From Paenibacillus sp. UBA6285 (lineage in GTDB: Bacteria; Bacillota; Bacilli; Paenibacillales; Paenibacillaceae), in assembly GCA_002438345.1 (NCBI GenBank), contig DJUJ01000089.1, positions 5,555-13,693 on the forward strand: 8,139 nt of DNA, written 5' to 3'. Within the stretch, counting starts at the first letter, position 1. Each line of letters starts with the position of its first letter. Both the position numbers and the translations under genes were made by a program. Under the pieces are notes generated by a model. It searched no databases and was not told the DNA's origin. It saw only the letters and a list, made by a program, of their open reading frames with translations. Positions 1 through 5,542 of the stretch are shown piece by piece.

Positions 1-45
1 GATTTCTTTAATGAATACCCCACTAAATAACCTTCCTAAGTTCGG

Positions 46-51
46 TATAAT
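46..51 (+). promoter_or_regulatory. Putative -10 box for the VanZ-like gene
   Basis: TATAAT is a perfect sigma-A -10 hexamer 36 bases upstream of the preferred GTG start. No good -35 box lies 16-18 bases upstream (CTAAAT at 17), so the promoter is either weak or activator-dependent. The call rests on one hexamer only. Confidence 0.35.
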
Positions 52-86
52 GACGGATATCGATACTGTAGATGGGGGAGAAGGGC

Positions 87-776
87 GTGAATACTAAGAA
101 AGAAAGGCTGTTAAGTACTTTTGCATGGGTAATGTTCATTGTGTATTTACTAGTACTTGTGAGGATTGTTTTGTTCAAAGATACGCAGATATATAATCTT
201 TTTGCTATGATTGGACATGGTCAGAGGGTCTTGAATATCATCCCATTTGCATCGACATTTGAAATGATGAGTACTATAGGGCTTTTGCATAATCTTCAAA
301 ATATTTCTGGGAATTTGGCAGTGTTTTTTCCAATGGGGATATTTATACCTTTGTTAATGAAGAAGGGATTTAAACAAACAGTCGTCATAGTGATTGGCAT
401 TAGCGTGAGTATTGAGGTAGTTCAGTACATTTTGGCTATAGGAATCAGCGATATCGACGATGTTATATTAAATACAGTAGGGGCCATCGTGGGTTGGTCC
501 GTATTTCAATACATAAAGGGCAAAATAAAAAGAACGTTTATATTCAGAGTGGTTATCGTGGGGATGATGATCGTATTTGGATTCGTGGGTATCTTTGCTA
601 TTTTGACGACAGAAACAAGGTTGTTCCAGATCACTCCTAAAAAAGTAACAGTGACTAATCCTGAGTTGATAGACGGTTTAAATTATGGGAGTTTTTATGT
701 CTTCCCGCAACCGAAAGCTTCAATCGAAATAATGTTACTATTTGGAGCGCAGATGGTAAGCATGTTGATACGATAA
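87..776 (+). CDS. VanZ-like family membrane protein
   Basis: This is a polytopic membrane protein of the VanZ-like family. VanZ itself gives low-level teicoplanin resistance, but most chromosomal members have no known job. I prefer the GTG at 87 over the in-frame ATG at 72, because GGGGGAG (74-80) makes a ribosome binding site 6 bases before it; this gives 229 residues. Family landmarks are visible: a first membrane helix at about 11-30, NIIPF at 50-54, GNLAVFFPMG at 75-84, then E110 and Q113 in a helix followed by the DIDD segment (122-125) and N129. A last helix at about 153-173 leads to a roughly 50-residue polar tail not needed for the core fold. The gene stands alone: downstream is a decayed SDR gene on the other strand and no terminator is obvious. 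Family assignment is firm; the substrate is unknown. Confidence 0.85.
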   Translation: MNTKKERLLSTFAWVMFIVYLLVLVRIVLFKDTQIYNLFAMIGHGQRVLNIIPFASTFEMMSTIGLLHNLQNISGNLAVFFPMGIFIPLLMKKGFKQTVVIVIGISVSIEVVQYILAIGISDIDDVILNTVGAIVGWSVFQYIKGKIKRTFIFRVVIVGMMIVFGFVGIFAILTTETRLFQITPKKVTVTNPELIDGLNYGSFYVFPQPKASIEIMLLFGAQMVSMLIR

Positions 777-798
777 TAATTAATAAGCCATGATAAAA

Positions 799-1201
799 TC
801 ATCGCAAAATATAACCCCCATCCGGAAATAAAGTGCTTCCTGTTGTATAGATATTGGTCATCAAATAAATCGTTGTATGTGCTGCTTCGTCTGCAAGTGG
901 TCGTTGGCCGAATGCGCCAGACATCAGAACAATAGAGCCCGTAGGGTTTATATATGGGATCGCGTATTTCACAGCATTATATTGCGGCCAGAACTTTGCA
1001 TTAAAGCAGCTATGAGCAATTTCTAAGCAACTCTTCTTCATTTTGATTATTTAGTGAATGAATCTCGACAGATTCGGACTCTAGAAATTGTTGAGCTTTC
1101 TCTAATTTATCTTGTGAACGTCCGGCGATAATAACATATGCTCCTTGCTCCACAGCTTGTTTAGCAGTAGCGAGACCGATCCCTGCCCAACTATTGAGCA
1201 T
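799..1201 (-). pseudogene. Short-chain dehydrogenase/reductase (SDR), internally deleted and frameshifted
   Basis: Two overlapping minus-strand frames together resemble an SDR oxidoreductase that has lost large parts. The first (1010-1201) carries the Rossmann start, GIGLATAKQAVEQGAYVIIAG, but the usual TGGSS part of the nucleotide-binding loop is gone, replaced by MLNSWA. After NEEEL the frame breaks. The second (799-1041) resumes at FNAKFWPQYNAVKYAIPY and reaches SGAFGQRP. It then jumps directly to ADEAAHTTIYLMTN and the C-terminus DGGYILR. The stretch normally holding the catalytic Tyr-x-x-x-Lys and the helix after it is missing, roughly 80 residues by comparison with the family. About 40 residues also appear lost at the first break. 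A functional enzyme is not possible. Most of the C-terminal 27 codons recur at 2773-2852. Confidence 0.8.
815..894 (-). repeat. Copy A of an 80-bp SDR-derived direct repeat
   Basis: This segment aligns without gaps to 2773-2852, with 73 of 80 bases identical by hand count. Both copies encode, on the minus strand, the SDR C-terminal piece ADEAAHTTIYLMTN-x-YTTGSTLF-x-DGG. Similarity stops sharply at both ends. The copies lie in the same orientation on either side of the esterase gene. Confidence 0.8.
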
Positions 1202-1285
1202 ACATTATATAAAGTAGAAAAAGTATACTATTCCTAATTGGAAGTTCACTTGTGAAAAAATGTTCGTAGTCCCATATAAAACCTG

Positions 1286-1291
1286 TATAAT
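1286..1291 (+). promoter_or_regulatory. Putative -10 box of the esterase gene
   Basis: TATAAT is a perfect -10 hexamer 41 bases upstream of the esterase ATG. The -35 position at 17-bp spacing reads TTCGTA (1263-1268), a poor match. Transcription would start near 1298, at the cre-like sequence that follows. Confidence 0.45.
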
Positions 1292-1297
1292 AGGTTG

Positions 1298-1311
1298 TGA
1301 AAACGTTTGAA
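1298..1311 (+). promoter_or_regulatory. cre-like / LacI-type operator before the esterase
   Basis: TGAAAACGTTTGAA fits the CcpA cre consensus TGNAANCGNTNNCA at all fixed positions except one (A instead of C at position 13). It has the central AACGTT core shared by LacI-family operators. It lies at the predicted transcription start, where a bound repressor would block initiation. Which regulator binds, if any, cannot be read from sequence. Confidence 0.4.
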
Positions 1312-1332
1312 CAAAAAATCAGGAGGGGTTCT

Positions 1333-2718
1333 ATGCACTCAAGTGGATTATTTAAATGTAGCATTTGGGGACTTATTGCGTTAATTGTGGTAGCGCTTTC
1401 GGGTTGTAGTGGGAAAGGAAATCTAAATAGTGCTTCATCACCAACAACCAATCCAGCACTAAGTAAGACTACTCAGGCATCGGAGAGCCCAACTAATGGG
1501 GTTGCGGCAAAAGGTACTGTGCACATTGATAAACTAGGTGAGCGGAGAATATTTGTTTATTTGCCTGCTGGGTATGAATCCGATGGTGAACGTTATTCTG
1601 TTGTGTATATGCACGATGGGCAGAATATTTTCAATACAAATACCAACACTTTCAGCAAAGACTGGAGGGTTGAGGAAATTATTGATCAGCTCGTTGTTGA
1701 AGGGAAAATGGAGAAGGTTATCGTGATAGGAGTCGCAGCGAGTGAAGGTTCAGAACGAGGAAAGGAGTATATTCCATTTCCGGAGGCGTCTATTCCTACT
1801 GATGGAACGAGTGCAGAGGAATTTACCCAATATTTTATCAAAACGGTTATTCCCTATGTCGATAGTGCTTACCGGACCATTCCCGAACGGGATCACCGGA
1901 TGATTATGGGGTCATCATTCGGTGCTATTCAGGCGTTATGGATGGGATATCAGCATCCCGAGACATTCTCATCGATTGGAGCTGTATCTCCTGCAACTTG
2001 GGTAGGCAATGGACGTATGTTGGAAGAATTGGCGAAAGAGTCCGAAAAGCCTGAATTGAAGATCTGGCTCGACATGGGGGTTGCCGAAGGCATGCCTATT
2101 GATCCGCTTGTGAATTTATTGTTATCGAAGGGATTTATATATGGAAAGGACTTATTTTTTCAGATGGATCCTCTGGGTACACATGACGAGAAGTCCTGGA
2201 ACAGACGTGTACATAGTCCATTGATCATGTTCGCTGGGAAAGGGGCTAGACAAACGATAAAGCTTGAAGTAAGCGACTATCTGACGTTATTGGGGCCAGA
2301 AGCTTCCGATCTCCGTCTTAATTCAGTAGCAACTATGGATAATGGTATGGATTATACAATATCTGACGGTGTAGGGTATCAAGTGCTGAATCCTGAAGTG
2401 GGGCAGGTGGATAAGACAGGGAAAGTGAACTTTCTTAAGCCGGAGCCTTTGATTGTAAGTGTTTCGTTTCAAGGCGTTACTAAAGAGCATCAAATAAACT
2501 ATGACCGTTATGTAAAAGTGCTGAAAATCTATTTGAAATCTTTAGTAATAGAGGAGCAAGGGGATGAGATCCTAATCCACCTTAAGTCTTCAGCTGAAAA
2601 ATTAAAAACAACAACGAAGTATCTCTCAGAACTGGTTAAATCGATTGAGAATCTTGGAATCTATAAAATTAAGGAAGTTCAGGAGGATTCAATTCTTATA
2701 GTCTTTAATACAAATTAG
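1333..2718 (+). CDS. Lipoprotein alpha/beta-hydrolase of the putative esterase (enterochelin esterase-like) family
   Basis: This is a predicted surface-anchored esterase of 461 residues. ATG 1333 is chosen because AGGAGGGG (1321-1328) sits just before it; the in-frame GTG at 1297 has no such site. A signal peptide ends in the lipobox LSGC with Cys25 as lipid anchor, followed by a Ser/Thr/Asn-rich linker to about residue 60. The esterase domain spans about 62-310. It contains YMHDGQN (92-98), the nucleophile elbow GSSFG with Ser195, and GTHDEKSW with likely catalytic His284; Asp247 or Glu252 (DMGVAEG) is the probable acid. The rest (about 310-461) is extra: a beta-rich stretch like the Ig-type modules on secreted proteins, then a charged C-terminal part I do not recognise. 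Relatives act on siderophore, feruloyl or acetyl esters; the substrate here is unknown. It stands alone between two SDR remnants. Confidence 0.85.
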   Translation: MHSSGLFKCSIWGLIALIVVALSGCSGKGNLNSASSPTTNPALSKTTQASESPTNGVAAKGTVHIDKLGERRIFVYLPAGYESDGERYSVVYMHDGQNIFNTNTNTFSKDWRVEEIIDQLVVEGKMEKVIVIGVAASEGSERGKEYIPFPEASIPTDGTSAEEFTQYFIKTVIPYVDSAYRTIPERDHRMIMGSSFGAIQALWMGYQHPETFSSIGAVSPATWVGNGRMLEELAKESEKPELKIWLDMGVAEGMPIDPLVNLLLSKGFIYGKDLFFQMDPLGTHDEKSWNRRVHSPLIMFAGKGARQTIKLEVSDYLTLLGPEASDLRLNSVATMDNGMDYTISDGVGYQVLNPEVGQVDKTGKVNFLKPEPLIVSVSFQGVTKEHQINYDRYVKVLKIYLKSLVIEEQGDEILIHLKSSAEKLKTTTKYLSELVKSIENLGIYKIKEVQEDSILIVFNTN

Positions 2719-2772
2719 ACCGCGGAATTTCTTATTTGGAGAACTATTGAAAACATTAAATTTATTAAGAAG

Positions 2773-2852
2773 CCCCCATCCAGAAATAAGGTGCTTCCTG
2801 TAGTATACTTATTGGTCATCAAATAAATTGTTGTATGTGCTGCTTCGTCGGC
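2773..2852 (-). repeat. Copy B of the 80-bp SDR-derived direct repeat
   Basis: Second copy of 815-894, same orientation, gap-free with 7 differences by hand count. The start-to-start distance to copy A is 1958 bp, which spans the whole esterase gene. The third-codon differences and two amino acid changes (I to K, P to L) show that the copies diverged some time ago. Confidence 0.8.
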
Positions 2853-2925
2853 ATGGCCGACCCTGCTAAGGATATTCATATTCGTATATTCGTCGTAAGC
2901 CTTCGTGAAAGTGAATGTGATGAAG
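2773..2925 (-). pseudogene. C-terminal remnant of a second SDR gene
   Basis: Read on the minus strand, this keeps about 48 codons of an SDR C-terminus: KAYDEYTNMNILSRVGHADE, then AAHTTIYLMTNKYTTGSTLF and LDGG. The RVGHADEAAHT segment is typical of the last part of SDR enzymes and is the region that copy A has lost. Everything upstream, including the Rossmann fold and active site, is missing. The terminator of the neighbouring ArsR/AHSA1 operon begins about ten bases away. Downstream of DGG the frame runs on into unrelated residues. This is a 5'-truncated relic. Confidence 0.7.
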
Positions 2926-2933
2926 TAGAATAT

Positions 2934-2976
2934 AAAGCGAAAGAACCCGTATTAGACGCGGGATCTTTCGCTTTTG
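2934..2976 (-). terminator. Hairpin terminator of the ArsR/AHSA1 operon, possibly bidirectional
   Basis: AAAGCGAAAGAACCCG (2934-2949) pairs with CGGGATCTTTCGCTTT, with one A-A mismatch and a short loop. It starts 10 bases past the AHSA1 stop codon. On the minus strand it is followed by a U-rich run (TTTATATT), and on the plus strand by TTTT. It would stop the minus operon and perhaps also transcripts from the esterase side. Confidence 0.8.
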
Positions 2977-2985
2977 CTAATATCT

Positions 2986-3519
2986 TTAGTTGCTCTTCTG
3001 TAAATTCTCAAGATGTACGTCCAGATTATCAAAGGTTTGTGAAATACCCGGTAGCATACCCATATCGATCACTTGTTGTAACGCTTCTGGGGATGCGTAT
3101 TTCCCGGTATTAACCAGCTTCGTTTGACCATCCAGCTCGATAAAATCTAGTTGGACCAGTGTTTCAGGCAGATCGTCCGAAATATTACCCTCAGCATCTG
3201 AGAACCAATCCGTATAAATAATTTGTTCCGGTACAGTAATTTCCTTATATAGCGCTTTGCCCCACGACTCCATACCGTAGAAATCACCTTGATTCTTATC
3301 CTTGCATTTCATGCAATAATGCCATATACCACCTGGACGGAAATCAACATTGCAAACGGGGAGAGTCCAACCTTTTGGTCCCCACCAATGCTTCAAATGC
3401 TCCGCCTCAGAAAAAGCCCTGAATACTAGCTCGCGTGGAGCTTGGAATATACGCTCTAATACTAGTGTACTGCCTTCAACTTTGGAAACCAATTTGTTAG
3501 TTTGGTTAGAACTTGTCAT
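2986..3519 (-). CDS. AHSA1/SRPBCC-domain protein (START-like hydrophobic pocket)
   Basis: The protein has 177 residues and is of the Activator of Hsp90 ATPase homologue 1-like type within the SRPBCC superfamily. These are soluble proteins with a deep hydrophobic cavity. Bacterial members paired with ArsR regulators are common but mostly of unknown ligand. The N-terminal strand and helix LERIFQAPRELVFRAFSEAE lead to the signature HLKHWWGPKGW (residues 42-52). Then come FRPGGIWHYCM, SWGKALYKEI, and a C-terminal helix over about 148-175. An unusual feature is Cys-Met-Lys-Cys next to WHY (about 69-72), a CxxC pair. A strong GAGGAGG site (3529-3535) sits about 9 bases before the ATG. The first 14 bases overlap the end of the arsR gene, so the two are translated from one message. 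Confidence 0.88.
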   Translation of the reverse strand: MTSSNQTNKLVSKVEGSTLVLERIFQAPRELVFRAFSEAEHLKHWWGPKGWTLPVCNVDFRPGGIWHYCMKCKDKNQGDFYGMESWGKALYKEITVPEQIIYTDWFSDAEGNISDDLPETLVQLDFIELDGQTKLVNTGKYASPEALQQVIDMGMLPGISQTFDNLDVHLENLQKSN

Positions 3520-3871
3520 TTGATATATCCTCCTCGATTACATTTTCTGTATCTTTTTCCTTGCTTTGCAGCTCTAGCAAATAATCATCCAGTCGATCGT
3601 ATCGTTCCTCCCACAAATGCCGGTACGATTCTAACCAAGCGTCTAATTCCTTAAATGGCTCAGAACGTAACTTGCAAATGCGCCGGTTAGCTACGGCCTC
3701 TACCTCAATCATGCCGGCCTCACTAAGAACGCGCAAATGCTTAGACGTTTGAGGTTGACGAAGCTGGAGTCTATCGGCGATTTCTCCAACAGTTAGGGGA
3801 CTCTCGCGCAATAGTTCAATAATCTGCAGGCGGTTAGGCTCAGCTAAGGCACTCATAACGTTAGCATTCAT
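3506..3871 (-). CDS. ArsR-family winged-helix transcriptional repressor
   Basis: This is a small DNA-binding regulator, 121 residues from ATG 3871. A longer version from GTG 3883 (125 residues) is possible, but AGTGAT spaced about 7 bases before 3871 fits better as a ribosome binding site. The winged helix covers about 7-70: NRLQIIELL, then LTVGEIADRL, the recognition helix QPQTSKHLRVLSEAGMI (39-55), and the wing ending at NRRICKL. The classical arsenic/cadmium site ELCVCDL is absent; the only cysteine is in RRICKL (about residue 66). This belongs to the non-metal ArsR type usually paired with AHSA1 proteins. The C-terminal part (about 75-121) is helical and acidic, ending in a tail that overlaps the AHSA1 start. 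It most likely represses its own operon, with an unknown ligand. Confidence 0.9.
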   Translation of the reverse strand: MNANVMSALAEPNRLQIIELLRESPLTVGEIADRLQLRQPQTSKHLRVLSEAGMIEVEAVANRRICKLRSEPFKELDAWLESYRHLWEERYDRLDDYLLELQSKEKDTENVIEEDISNDKF

Positions 3872-3972
3872 AAATAACATCACTTCGATTCATTTAATTC
3901 ATTCATTTTCTCTTAAGACGTACACTACGACTCTATAGCGCCTCCTTTCTGGTATTTCCTATTCTTGATCAG

Positions 3973-4002
3973 AGTATACCATACAGGGAATATTCTCGTA
4001 AA
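3973..4002 (-). promoter_or_regulatory. Promoter of the ArsR/AHSA1 operon
   Basis: On the minus strand, TTTACG (3997-4002) and TATACT (3973-3978) are separated by 18 bp, giving four and five matches to the sigma-A hexamers. Transcription would begin near 3967, leaving a leader of about 95 nt before the ArsR start. Confidence 0.55.
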
Positions 4003-4010
4003 GGAATATT
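3987..4010. promoter_or_regulatory. Possible ArsR operator: repeated GGAATATT
   Basis: GGAATATT occurs at 3987-3994 and again at 4003-4010, a period of 16 bp, bracketing the -35 box. Since AATATT is its own reverse complement, the pair can also be read as an inverted repeat. A repressor here would cover the promoter. This is a position-based inference. Confidence 0.3.
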
Positions 4011-4023
4011 AAATAATCCTTTT

Positions 4024-4403
4024 TCATGCTGCAAGCGGAGGCTCATATTTTTTGATGCTTTCGCATCCTTGATATACAATCTGCCGATGTATTGGGAAGA
4101 GCCCTCCCATAAATAAATGCGCTAAATCAACCGATATGGAATCCGCATGAATTAATCCGGAATTTTGAGAGTTCTTTTCAGTTTTGATAGGTAAGTCAAA
4201 AACTTCTCCGCCGCCAAACGATACAGGTTAACCTTCCTCCGACAAAAAATGGTGCAGTAATTTCCAATCGAATCGTATCTTGTTCGAAACTATGTTCATC
4301 CCATGTTGGACGTATAAAATCAGAAGAAGGAATGAAACTCTCCTATGTCTGATGAAATTTCAATCACAAAACGGGCTTTAATAGCCTGCCACACGGCAAC
4401 CTG
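4024..4403 (-). pseudogene. Frame-broken coding-like sequence, unrecognised
   Basis: Three minus-strand frames follow one another in protein-like order without a usable start. The segment at 4323-4403 reads ARFVIEISSDIGEFHSF. The one at 4199-4342 reads IPSSDFIRPTWDEHSFEQD and then LEITAPFFVGGRL. The one at 4024-4227 reads VSFGGGEVFDLPIKTEKN, then GLIHADSISVDLAHLFMGG, and ends PLAA before TGA. Joined, they would give about 130 residues of beta-rich appearance, needing two frameshifts. I do not recognise the family. A decayed gene is the simplest reading. Chance open frames cannot be excluded, since each piece is short. Confidence 0.4.
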
Positions 4404-4412
4404 TTAAAGCCC
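4373..4412. other. Strong 40-nt imperfect hairpin
   Basis: GGGCTTTAATAGCCTGCC (4373-4390) and GGCAACCTGTTAAAGCCC (4395-4412) form an 18-position stem around an ACAC loop. The outer nine pairs (GGGCTTTAA/TTAAAGCCC) are perfect and the inner four (TGCC/GGCA) are perfect; between them lie one T-G pair and a two-base mismatch. On the minus strand it is followed by GTTTTGTG, a weak U-run; on the plus strand by no U-run. It sits where the coding-like frames on its two sides break. It may be an old terminator or the relic of a small mobile element; nothing decides between them here. Confidence 0.55.
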
Positions 4413-4627
4413 TCAAATCTTGGCGATTGAACTTGAAGCTAATCCGATAGCCCCTATAACCTTGATTATACTGGACGACCCGAATTCTCTTATTAACGCT
4501 AAAGTAGTTTGTAGCGGCAAGGTTAGGAAGTATGTAAGGGAGCTCCAACTGGAAGTCAAGTCCTTTGCTATGTATCAGTTTTAACATTTGGTGGCAGCAA
4601 ATTCGCCGTAAGTGGGTCTTGATGCGT
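4413..4627. other. Gene-free stretch downstream of the deacetylase
   Basis: No intact gene is supported. A plus-strand frame (4408-4584) without a start reads SPQILAIELEANPIAPITL and continues to KSFAMYQF before TAA. The opposite strand is also open, from ATG 4587 to 4378, reading MLKLIHSKGLDFQLELPYI onward. Neither has a ribosome binding site or a family I know. They cannot both be genes, and both may be relics. No terminator is visible after the deacetylase stop. Confidence 0.35.
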
Positions 4628-5407
4628 TTAGCGGTATTTCCAGAGCTCGTCGTAACGAATTGCGCGAATCCCGTTCTGGGCAAAGTACTGCTTGAGCCGT
4701 TTGTCTTGGAACAGCCTGCGGTCGGCGTCTCTCTCTCTGGCGATTTGATCGCCGGAATGCTGCGCGTTTCCGAACTTTAGGATCTCCTCATCCATAAACG
4801 TAGGGTGCGTGACTAGGCGATAAATGCCGGGGTTGACGGATTCCAATGCTTGAATGACGTTCAATACGGGATCTTCTCCCAGGTCCGGCCCGTTATAACT
4901 GATATCTATGCAAACATTTCGGTAAGACATCAGTCCTTCGCTTTCACACCAATCGTCGAATAGGTGAGTGAGCCGTTCATCGATTCGTTCGAAGCCCATA
5001 TGCGTATCGGCGTAAAAAGGCTTGAAGCCCAGATTTCTGACCGCTTCCAGTTGAGCTTGCAATTCAGCCATCACTTCCGTGATTTCAAATCCCGACGTCT
5101 TCCAATCCGCAGGAGACCGATGAAGAGTGCCGTCTTCGAGCACCAAGCTCGGAACCTGGTCCGGAGACAGTATCGGACCCCAGCGGACGTGGTCCCACTC
5201 CGCATGTAGGGTACAATGAAGACCAATGCAAAATCCATCCTCTCGGGCAAAATGCTTCGCAGCGTCTTGTACCGCTATGCCGTTGGCCATCAATGAACCA
5301 TTGCGCAGCTGGCCGTTCTGCCATGCCTGGTGGATGGCTTTGTTGGCAGAATAGCTTCCTCCCAAATCGTCACCTTGCGTGATCAAGTAAATTTCTAGTT
5401 TTGCCAA
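4628..5407 (-). CDS. ChbG/YdjC-family carbohydrate deacetylase
   Basis: This is a predicted metal-dependent enzyme of 259 residues that removes acetyl groups from N-acetylated sugars. The best-known member, ChbG, deacetylates chitobiose derivatives. The TTG at 5407 is chosen because GGGAGG (5417-5422) lies 9 bases before it; an upstream in-frame TTG at 5461 has no site. Family landmarks: strand and metal-binding Asp in LITQGDDLGG (Asp13/Asp14), GLHCTLHAEW with His64, YADTHMG with Asp134 and His136, and RLVTHPTF near residues 199-206, all where metal ligands and active-site residues fall in the family. Length is normal. No signal peptide is present, so it is cytoplasmic. It diverges from the LacI-type regulator over a shared operator region, and the operon on the other side is a sugar importer, so it probably processes an imported acetylated oligosaccharide. 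The exact substrate is inference. Confidence 0.85.
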   Translation of the reverse strand: MAKLEIYLITQGDDLGGSYSANKAIHQAWQNGQLRNGSLMANGIAVQDAAKHFAREDGFCIGLHCTLHAEWDHVRWGPILSPDQVPSLVLEDGTLHRSPADWKTSGFEITEVMAELQAQLEAVRNLGFKPFYADTHMGFERIDERLTHLFDDWCESEGLMSYRNVCIDISYNGPDLGEDPVLNVIQALESVNPGIYRLVTHPTFMDEEILKFGNAQHSGDQIARERDADRRLFQDKRLKQYFAQNGIRAIRYDELWKYR

Positions 5408-5468
5408 TCCGTTCAACCTCCCGTTATTTTGTCGTAAATGCGTCCATCCAAAAAGTGCCAATAAAGGA

Positions 5469-5497
5469 TTGCAATCGCTTTCATGAGATGCTATATT
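5469..5497 (+). promoter_or_regulatory. Promoter of the LacI-family gene
   Basis: TTGCAA (5469-5474) and TATATT (5492-5497) are separated by exactly 17 bp, giving four and five matches to sigma-A hexamers. Transcription should start around 5504, so the LacI-type palindrome at 5511-5524 lies just downstream of it. That position suits autorepression. Confidence 0.6.
5470..5483. promoter_or_regulatory. CcpA-binding cre site
   Basis: TGCAATCGCTTTCA matches the cre consensus TGNAANCGNTNNCA at every fixed position. It overlaps the -35 box and spacer of the regulator's promoter and lies in the leader of the deacetylase transcript. Bound CcpA could therefore lower both genes when a preferred sugar is present. 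Confidence 0.65.
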
Positions 5498-5498
5498 G

Positions 5499-5527
5499 AT
5501 TGTAGCACTACCAAAACGTTTTGGAAA
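5499..5527 (-). promoter_or_regulatory. Promoter of the deacetylase gene
   Basis: On the minus strand, TTTCCA (5522-5527) and TACAAT (5499-5504) are 17 bp apart, with four and five matches to the sigma-A hexamers. The palindrome at 5511-5524 lies in the spacer and touches the -35 box. The transcript would begin near 5492, giving an 85-nt leader. Confidence 0.55.
5511..5524. promoter_or_regulatory. LacI-type operator O1 (divergent region)
   Basis: CCAAAACGTTTTGG is a perfect 14-bp palindrome with the central CpG typical of LacI-family operators. It lies 18 bases before the regulator's start codon, downstream of that gene's promoter and inside the deacetylase promoter, so one repressor dimer could shut off both. 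Confidence 0.8.
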
Positions 5528-5542
5528 GTTTGAGGTTTTTAT

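Noticed and set aside
1245..1256. Palindrome TTCACTTGTGAA upstream of the esterase
   Set aside because: It is a short inverted repeat in AT-rich sequence with no matching regulator or second copy; it could be an operator but nothing supports that.
1297..1332. Longer esterase starting at GTG 1297
   Set aside because: The predicted transcription start is at about 1298 and the strong ribosome binding site serves ATG 1333, which also gives a normal lipoprotein signal peptide.
2835..3113. Plus-strand 92-codon open frame
   Set aside because: It runs through the SDR relic, the terminator hairpin and the antisense of the AHSA1 gene, so it is a chance frame.
4053..4066. Small hairpin GATGC-TTTC-GCATC
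   Set aside because: Five pairs only, inside coding-like sequence and without a U-run after it, so not a believable terminator.
4373..4412. Hairpin considered as an integron attC site
   Set aside because: GTTAAAG and CTTTAAT do not fit the GTTRRRY/RYYYAAC core boxes, the element is too short, and no integrase or cassette is nearby.
5408..5461. Longer deacetylase starting at TTG 5461
   Set aside because: It has no ribosome binding site and adds 18 residues before the first family strand; TTG 5407 has GGGAGG at ideal spacing.
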